Source of the DNA: an uncultured Oscillospiraceae bacterium
GTDB taxonomy: Bacteria; Bacillota; Clostridia; Oscillospirales; Oscillospiraceae
Direction: 5' to 3'
Assembly: GCA_910588455.1 (NCBI GenBank)
Contig: CAJUPG010000047.1
Location: 1-17,019, forward strand
DNA length: 17,019 bases
Shown here: one piece after another, positions 13,049-17,019 of the stretch
Layout of the letters: each line of letters opens with the position of its first letter
Numbering within the stretch: the first letter of the stretch is position 1
The notes under the pieces: model-generated
What the model was told of the DNA's origin: nothing
What the model saw: only the letters and a program-made list of their open reading frames with translations
The model's database searches: none
Position numbers and translations under genes: made by a program

Positions 13049-13094
13049 ATTATACAAGCTTCCTCCCGCTTGTGCAAGAGGAAGCTTGTATAAT
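13049..13094. promoter_or_regulatory. 17-bp inverted repeat over the reductase promoter
   Basis: ATTATACAAGCTTCCTC (13049-13065) and GAGGAAGCTTGTATAAT (13078-13094) are perfect mirror images around a 12-base spacer. The left arm holds a perfect minus-strand -10 TATAAT (13049-13054); TTGCAC (13072-13077), 17 bases away in the spacer, is the candidate -35. It could be an operator for the reductase gene and may also form a hairpin ending the upstream activase transcript, although no T run follows. Confidence 0.7.
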
Positions 13095-13105
13095 TTTGCG
13101 GATAA

Positions 13106-14443
13106 TCAGGCGTGGGCCCCTGCGTGGGTCAGGGTATGGGCAGGGGCGCCGGCGGTCTCCCGCCGGGAGGAACCGGCGTTTTGCTGCAGGCCTCTGGCGT
13201 TGGCCAGCATCAGCTTGATCCGGTTTTCCTGGTTGATCTTGGTTGCTCCGGGGTCGTAGTCAATGGCCACGATGTTGCTGTAGGGGTAGTCGTCCTTCAG
13301 CTTGCGGATCATACCCTTGCCGACGATGTGGTTGGGCAGGCAGCCGAAGGGCTGGGTGCAGACGATGTTCCCGGTGCCGGAATGGATCAGCTCCAGCATC
13401 TCGGCGGTGAGCAGCCAGCCCTCCCCCATCTTGTTGCCGTCCCCCAGATAGCCCCGGACCAGCTCGTGGAGGCGGGAGAAGGGACCCGGGGCCCGGAACC
13501 GGTTGGAGCGCTCCAGGGCTTCAATCATGTCCTTCTGGCAGGCCTCGATGTACTTCATAAACGCCTGGCAGGCGGCCTTTTTCACCCACTTGCCCCCGTA
13601 CAGGTCCACGTCCACCACCCGGTTGTATATCTTGAAAATCATAAAGTCCGTCAGGCCGGGGACCACCGGCTCCACGCCCTCGCTGAGCAAAAACTGCTCC
13701 AGGTTGTTGTTGCCCAGGGGGGCGAATTTCACGTAAATTTCCCCCACCACGCCCACGCGGATTTTTGGCTCGCCCTGAACGGGAATTTGGGCGAAATAGT
13801 CGCAGATGGCGTCAAAATTATCCCGCATCTGGGGCCGGCTCATTCCCCGGCCCTTCTGGAAGCCGTCGATCAGCCGGTCCTGCCAGAAGGTGATGGCCGC
13901 GTCGGTGGCTCCGGGCTCCACCTCATAGGGGCGCACCTGGTTGGCCACGTTGACGATTAAATCGCCGTACATCATGGCGTAGATCATCCGGCGGACCAGG
14001 GGGACCGTCAGGGTAAAGCCGGGGTTTTTCTCCAGCCCGGACAGGTTTACCGACACCACGGGCACAAAGCCCAGGTCCGCTTTTTCCAGGGCCTTCCGGA
14101 GCAGATGGATGTAGTTGCTGGCCCGGCAGCCGCCGCCGGTCTGGGTGATGAACAGGGCCACTTTGTGAGGGTCGTAGCCCCCATGCTTCACCGCGTCAAT
14201 GAGCTGGCCGATTACCAGAAGAGCGGGGTAGCAGGTGTCGTTGTGGACGTACTTCAGCCCTTCATCCACAATGCCCCGGTGATTGGTGGTAAGCATATCC
14301 ACCCGGTAGCCCTCCAGCCGCAGAAGCTGCTGGAACATCCCGAAGTGGACGGGCAGCATCTGGGGCATGAGCAGGGTGTACTCCTCCTTCATCTCCTTGG
14401 TGAACAGAAGCCGGCCGGTTTCATCATAAACAAGCTGTGCCAT
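13106..14443 (-). CDS. 2-hydroxyacyl-CoA dehydratase-like protein (COG3581-type), partner of the activase
   Basis: 445 residues. It resembles the C-terminal section of large clostridial proteins in which a BadF-type activase is fused to dehydratase-like domains (COG3580/COG3581, relatives of HgdB). Conserved-looking segments are FTKEMKEEYTLLMPQMLPVHF, EGLKYVHNDTCYPALLVIGQ (Cys71), ITQTGGGCRASNY (Cys106), VGVVGEIYVKF and CTQPFGCLPNHIVGKG (Cys362, Cys368). The cysteines may bind an Fe-S cluster. The reaction and substrate are unknown. GAGGAG precedes the ATG at 14441-14443, and the gene overlaps the activase gene by 20 bases in another frame, so it is translated with it. The C-terminal tail is Ala/His/Thr-rich and looks dispensable. 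Confidence 0.82.
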   Translation of the reverse strand: MAQLVYDETGRLLFTKEMKEEYTLLMPQMLPVHFGMFQQLLRLEGYRVDMLTTNHRGIVDEGLKYVHNDTCYPALLVIGQLIDAVKHGGYDPHKVALFITQTGGGCRASNYIHLLRKALEKADLGFVPVVSVNLSGLEKNPGFTLTVPLVRRMIYAMMYGDLIVNVANQVRPYEVEPGATDAAITFWQDRLIDGFQKGRGMSRPQMRDNFDAICDYFAQIPVQGEPKIRVGVVGEIYVKFAPLGNNNLEQFLLSEGVEPVVPGLTDFMIFKIYNRVVDVDLYGGKWVKKAACQAFMKYIEACQKDMIEALERSNRFRAPGPFSRLHELVRGYLGDGNKMGEGWLLTAEMLELIHSGTGNIVCTQPFGCLPNHIVGKGMIRKLKDDYPYSNIVAIDYDPGATKINQENRIKLMLANARGLQQNAGSSRRETAGAPAHTLTHAGAHA

Positions 14444-17019
14444 TTTGAGAACTCCTCTCTTGCATGGCGGCCATCAGGCTCCGGATCCGGATTTTGACGG
14501 CCCCAAGGTTGTTGATGTCGTCGATTTTCAGCTGGGTATACAGCTTGCCGCCCTCCTCCAGAATGGCGCGCATCTCGTCGCCGGTGATGGCGTCGATGCC
14601 GCAGCCGAAGGAGACCAGCTGAATCAGCTCCATATCCGGCTGGGTACGCACATACCGGGCGGCGTTGTACATCCGGGCGTGGTAGGTCCACTGATTCAGG
14701 ACCTTCCGGGGTGCCTTATCCTCCAGATAAGCCACCGCGTCCTCCGTGACGAGCACAAAGCCGAAGGAGGTAATCAAATCGTTGATGCCGTGGTTGATTT
14801 CCGGGTCCATGTGGTAGGGCCGGCCGGCCACCACCAGAACGGGCTTTCCCTCCCGGCGGGCCTGGGCGATATACTCCGCCGCCCTGGAGCGCAGGTCGTT
14901 TTTATAGGCGTCGTAGGCCGCGTAGGCCGCCTTGGCCGCCTGGACCGTCTCCCGCTTGGGCACCCCGAACTCCGCCGCGAACCAGTCCGCCGCCCGCTTT
15001 TCAAAGTCCCGGGGGCGGTGCAGGCCGAAATACGGGAACAGATACCGGGTCTTTTTCAAAGAGGGCACGTTGGCGTTGAGCAGCTCCGGGTAGTAGGCCA
15101 CCACGGGGCAGTTATAGTTGTTGTCCCCGGCGCCTTCGTCAAAGTTGTAGGGCATACAGGGATAGAAAATCGCGTCCGCCTCCTGCTCTGCCAGAGCCTC
15201 CACGTGGCCGTGGAGCAGCTTGGCGGGATAGCAGACCGTGTCGGAGGGGATGGTCCGCTGGCCCTTGAGATAGAGCTTCCGGGAGGACTCCGGAGAGAGC
15301 AGCACCTCGAAATCCAGCCGGGTGAGCAGCTCGAACCAGAAGGGCAGATTCTCGTACATATTCAGCCCGAAGGGGATGCCGATCACCCCCCGGGAGCCGT
15401 CCCCCGCCCCCTTGCCCTGAAGAGAGCGGAGCTTTTGGTACTTCCAGCGCATCAGGTCAGGCTGGCGGCTGGGCTCCTCCCCCAGAGGGCGGGAGCACCG
15501 GTTGCCCGACACGAACCGCCGCCCCCCGTCGAAGGTGTTGACAGTGAGAGCACAGTGGTTGGTACACAGGCCGCAGGTGGCGGGCTTGGCGGTGTGGGAG
15601 AATTTCTCCAGAGCCTGGGCAGAGAGGATGGAGCTGCGCTCCAGCCCCAGGTCCCGGGCGGCCAGGGCAGCCCCGAAGGCCCCCATGATACCGGCGATGG
15701 TGGGGCGGGTGACCTCCCGCTGAAGCTCCTGCTCGAAGGCCCGCAGCACCGCGTCGTTATGGAAGGTGCCCCCCTGGACCACAATGTGCTCCCCAAGGTC
15801 GCTGGCGCTGGCGGCGCGGATGACCTTGTAAATGGCGTTTTTTACGATGGAGATGGACAGTCCCGCGGAGATGTCCTCCACGCTGGCCCCGTCCTTCTGG
15901 GCCTGCTTCACGCTGGAGTTCATAAACACCGTGCAGCGGCTTCCCAGATTCACCGGCCGCTGGGTGAACAGGCCCAGCTTGGCGAAGTCCGCAATGGAGT
16001 AGCCCAGGGCCTTGGCAAAGGTCTCGATAAAGGACCCGCAGCCGGAGGAGCAGGCCTCGTTGAGCATGATGGAGTCCACTGCGCCGCTGCGTATTTTAAA
16101 GCACTTCATGTCCTGGCCGCCGATGTCGATGATGAAATCCACCTGAGGGCTGACGTGGGCGGCGGCCTTGTAGTGGGCCATGGTCTCCACCAGACCCAGG
16201 TCGCACCGGAAGGCGTTTTTAATCAAATCCTCCCCGTAGCCGGTGACGGCGGCCCCTTTGATTGCAATATGGGTCCCGCACAGCCGGTAGATGTGCCGCA
16301 GCTGCTCCAGCACGATGGACACCGGGTTGCCCTGGTTGGAGTGGTAATAGGAGTAGAGCAGCCCGCCCTGGGGGGTGACCAGGGCCAGCTTGGTGGTGGT
16401 GGAGCCCGCGTCGATGCCCAGATAGGCGCCGCCCTTGTAGCGGGCGGGGTCCACCTCCGGGGGATGACTGGCGTTGTGCCGGGCGCAGAAGGCATCGTAC
16501 TCCTCCCGGGAGGTGAACAGGGGGGGCATGGCGTCCACCACGGTGGTGGAGTCCACTGACTCCTCCAGCTTCCGGAGGACCGTCTCAAAGGGGATGGGGG
16601 CGTAGTCGGTGGCGCACAGGGCCGCGCCCATAGCGGCGAAGCAGTCGCCGTCCTCCGGGAAGATTGCGTGATCCTGGTCCAGATGGAGAGTCTCCACAAA
16701 CCGCTGGCGCAGGCCCATCAAAAAGTGCAGGGGACCGCCCAAAAAGACGATCTTCCCCGCCAGCTCCCGGCCCTGGGTCAGCCCGGCCACCGTCTGGTCC
16801 ACCACCGCCTGGAAGATAGACGCGGCTACGTCCTCCTTCCGCCCGCCCTGGTTCAAAATGGGCTGGATGTCGCTCTTGGCGAACACCCCGCACCGGGAGG
16901 CAATGGGGTAGATTTTTGTGTGCTCCAGGGAAAGCCGGTCCAGCTCGTTCACGTCCACGTTCATCAGGGTGGCCATCTGGTCGATGAAGGCCCCGGTGCC
17001 TCCGGCGCAGGAGCCGTTC
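14424..17019 (-). CDS. Twin-domain acyl-CoA dehydratase activase with DUF2229 region (5' end outside window)
   Basis: 864 residues are visible; the frame is still open at the window end and the true start lies beyond. It begins inside a first BadF/BadG/BcrA/BcrD ATPase domain (NGSCAGGTGAFIDQMATL, then IVFLGGPLHFLMGL). A complete second one follows: AYLGIDAGSTTTKLALV, VTGYGED, IDIGGQDMKCFKIR, NEACSSGCGSFIE, GTFHNDAVLRAFE. A cysteine-rich link (CGLCTNHCALTV, then SGNRC) and a DUF2229-type region (VIGIPFGLNMYENLPFWFELL, YPAKLLHGHVEAL, VSFGCGIDAITGDEM) come next. ASKHA-fold activases use ATP hydrolysis and a [4Fe-4S] cluster to inject a low-potential electron into a dehydratase. The fused version found elsewhere also carries the next protein as its C-terminus; here that part is a separate gene. 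Substrate unknown. Confidence 0.87.
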   Translation of the reverse strand, partial: NGSCAGGTGAFIDQMATLMNVDVNELDRLSLEHTKIYPIASRCGVFAKSDIQPILNQGGRKEDVAASIFQAVVDQTVAGLTQGRELAGKIVFLGGPLHFLMGLRQRFVETLHLDQDHAIFPEDGDCFAAMGAALCATDYAPIPFETVLRKLEESVDSTTVVDAMPPLFTSREEYDAFCARHNASHPPEVDPARYKGGAYLGIDAGSTTTKLALVTPQGGLLYSYYHSNQGNPVSIVLEQLRHIYRLCGTHIAIKGAAVTGYGEDLIKNAFRCDLGLVETMAHYKAAAHVSPQVDFIIDIGGQDMKCFKIRSGAVDSIMLNEACSSGCGSFIETFAKALGYSIADFAKLGLFTQRPVNLGSRCTVFMNSSVKQAQKDGASVEDISAGLSISIVKNAIYKVIRAASASDLGEHIVVQGGTFHNDAVLRAFEQELQREVTRPTIAGIMGAFGAALAARDLGLERSSILSAQALEKFSHTAKPATCGLCTNHCALTVNTFDGGRRFVSGNRCSRPLGEEPSRQPDLMRWKYQKLRSLQGKGAGDGSRGVIGIPFGLNMYENLPFWFELLTRLDFEVLLSPESSRKLYLKGQRTIPSDTVCYPAKLLHGHVEALAEQEADAIFYPCMPYNFDEGAGDNNYNCPVVAYYPELLNANVPSLKKTRYLFPYFGLHRPRDFEKRAADWFAAEFGVPKRETVQAAKAAYAAYDAYKNDLRSRAAEYIAQARREGKPVLVVAGRPYHMDPEINHGINDLITSFGFVLVTEDAVAYLEDKAPRKVLNQWTYHARMYNAARYVRTQPDMELIQLVSFGCGIDAITGDEMRAILEEGGKLYTQLKIDDINNLGAVKIRIRSLMAAMQERSSQNGTACL

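Noticed and set aside
14445..16559. 704-residue open frame on the plus strand
   Set aside because: It is antisense to the activase gene, with a Gly/Val/Gln/His-rich composition typical of the reverse strand of GC-rich genes and no recognisable domain. The minus-strand activase motifs are clear.
1..17019. CRISPR array, insertion sequence, prophage or rRNA
   Set aside because: No regular spaced repeats, transposase or integrase motifs, phage proteins or rRNA sequence were seen on either strand.

Overview
The window looks like chromosomal DNA of a GC-rich, endospore-forming Clostridia member, most likely Oscillospiraceae (Flavonifractor/Lawsonibacter/Intestinimonas-like). The evidence is a complete eight-gene spoIIIA operon, the GC-rich codon use, a twin-ATPase acyl-CoA dehydratase activase of the kind common in anaerobes, and Firmicute-style ribosome binding sites and promoters. 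The genus is inferred from general resemblance; no search was run.

Layout from left to right. (1) 1-403, minus strand: the N-terminal part of ilvD, with its own sigma-A-type promoter and a palindrome resembling GntR/FadR-type operators. (2) 553-1388, minus: a barstar-family inhibitor and, upstream and overlapping it, a barnase-family ribonuclease carrying a lipoprotein signal peptide and a Pro-Glu-Ala-Pro linker. (3) 1456-6174, minus: spoIIIAA-AB-AC-AD-AE-AF-AG-AH, tightly packed with four 4-base start/stop overlaps and preceded by a near-consensus sigma-E promoter. The barnase/barstar pair follows spoIIIAH with no recognisable terminator between, so sporulation read-through can reach it. (4) 6256-6627, minus: a small lipoprotein of unknown function with its own promoter and terminator. 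Divergent from it, at 6762-7319 plus, are an XRE regulator and a 61-residue protein. (5) 7362-8710, minus: an ECF sigma factor and its membrane anti-sigma factor, which contains a strong internal start site. (6) 8856-8947, plus: tRNA-Ser(GGA), then tsaD and a CPA2 cation/proton antiporter. (7) 11480-17019, minus: a sirohaem nitrite/sulfite reductase and, upstream, a two-gene system of an acyl-CoA dehydratase activase (cut by the window end) and its overlapping dehydratase-like partner.

How the genes work together. The SpoIIIA proteins build the mother-cell side of the channel to the forespore. The barnase should be exported and membrane-anchored while barstar stays in the cytoplasm as protection, which is the usual logic of this pair in an unusual location. 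The ECF sigma/anti-sigma pair is a self-contained envelope-stress-type switch. The activase and dehydratase-like proteins are translationally coupled and probably form one ATP-driven redox complex of unknown substrate.

No insertion sequence, CRISPR array, rRNA or prophage gene was seen. There is no gene-free stretch longer than 300 bases. The longest is 10037-10246, which holds a DnaA-box-like cluster, an 11-bp direct repeat and the antiporter promoter.
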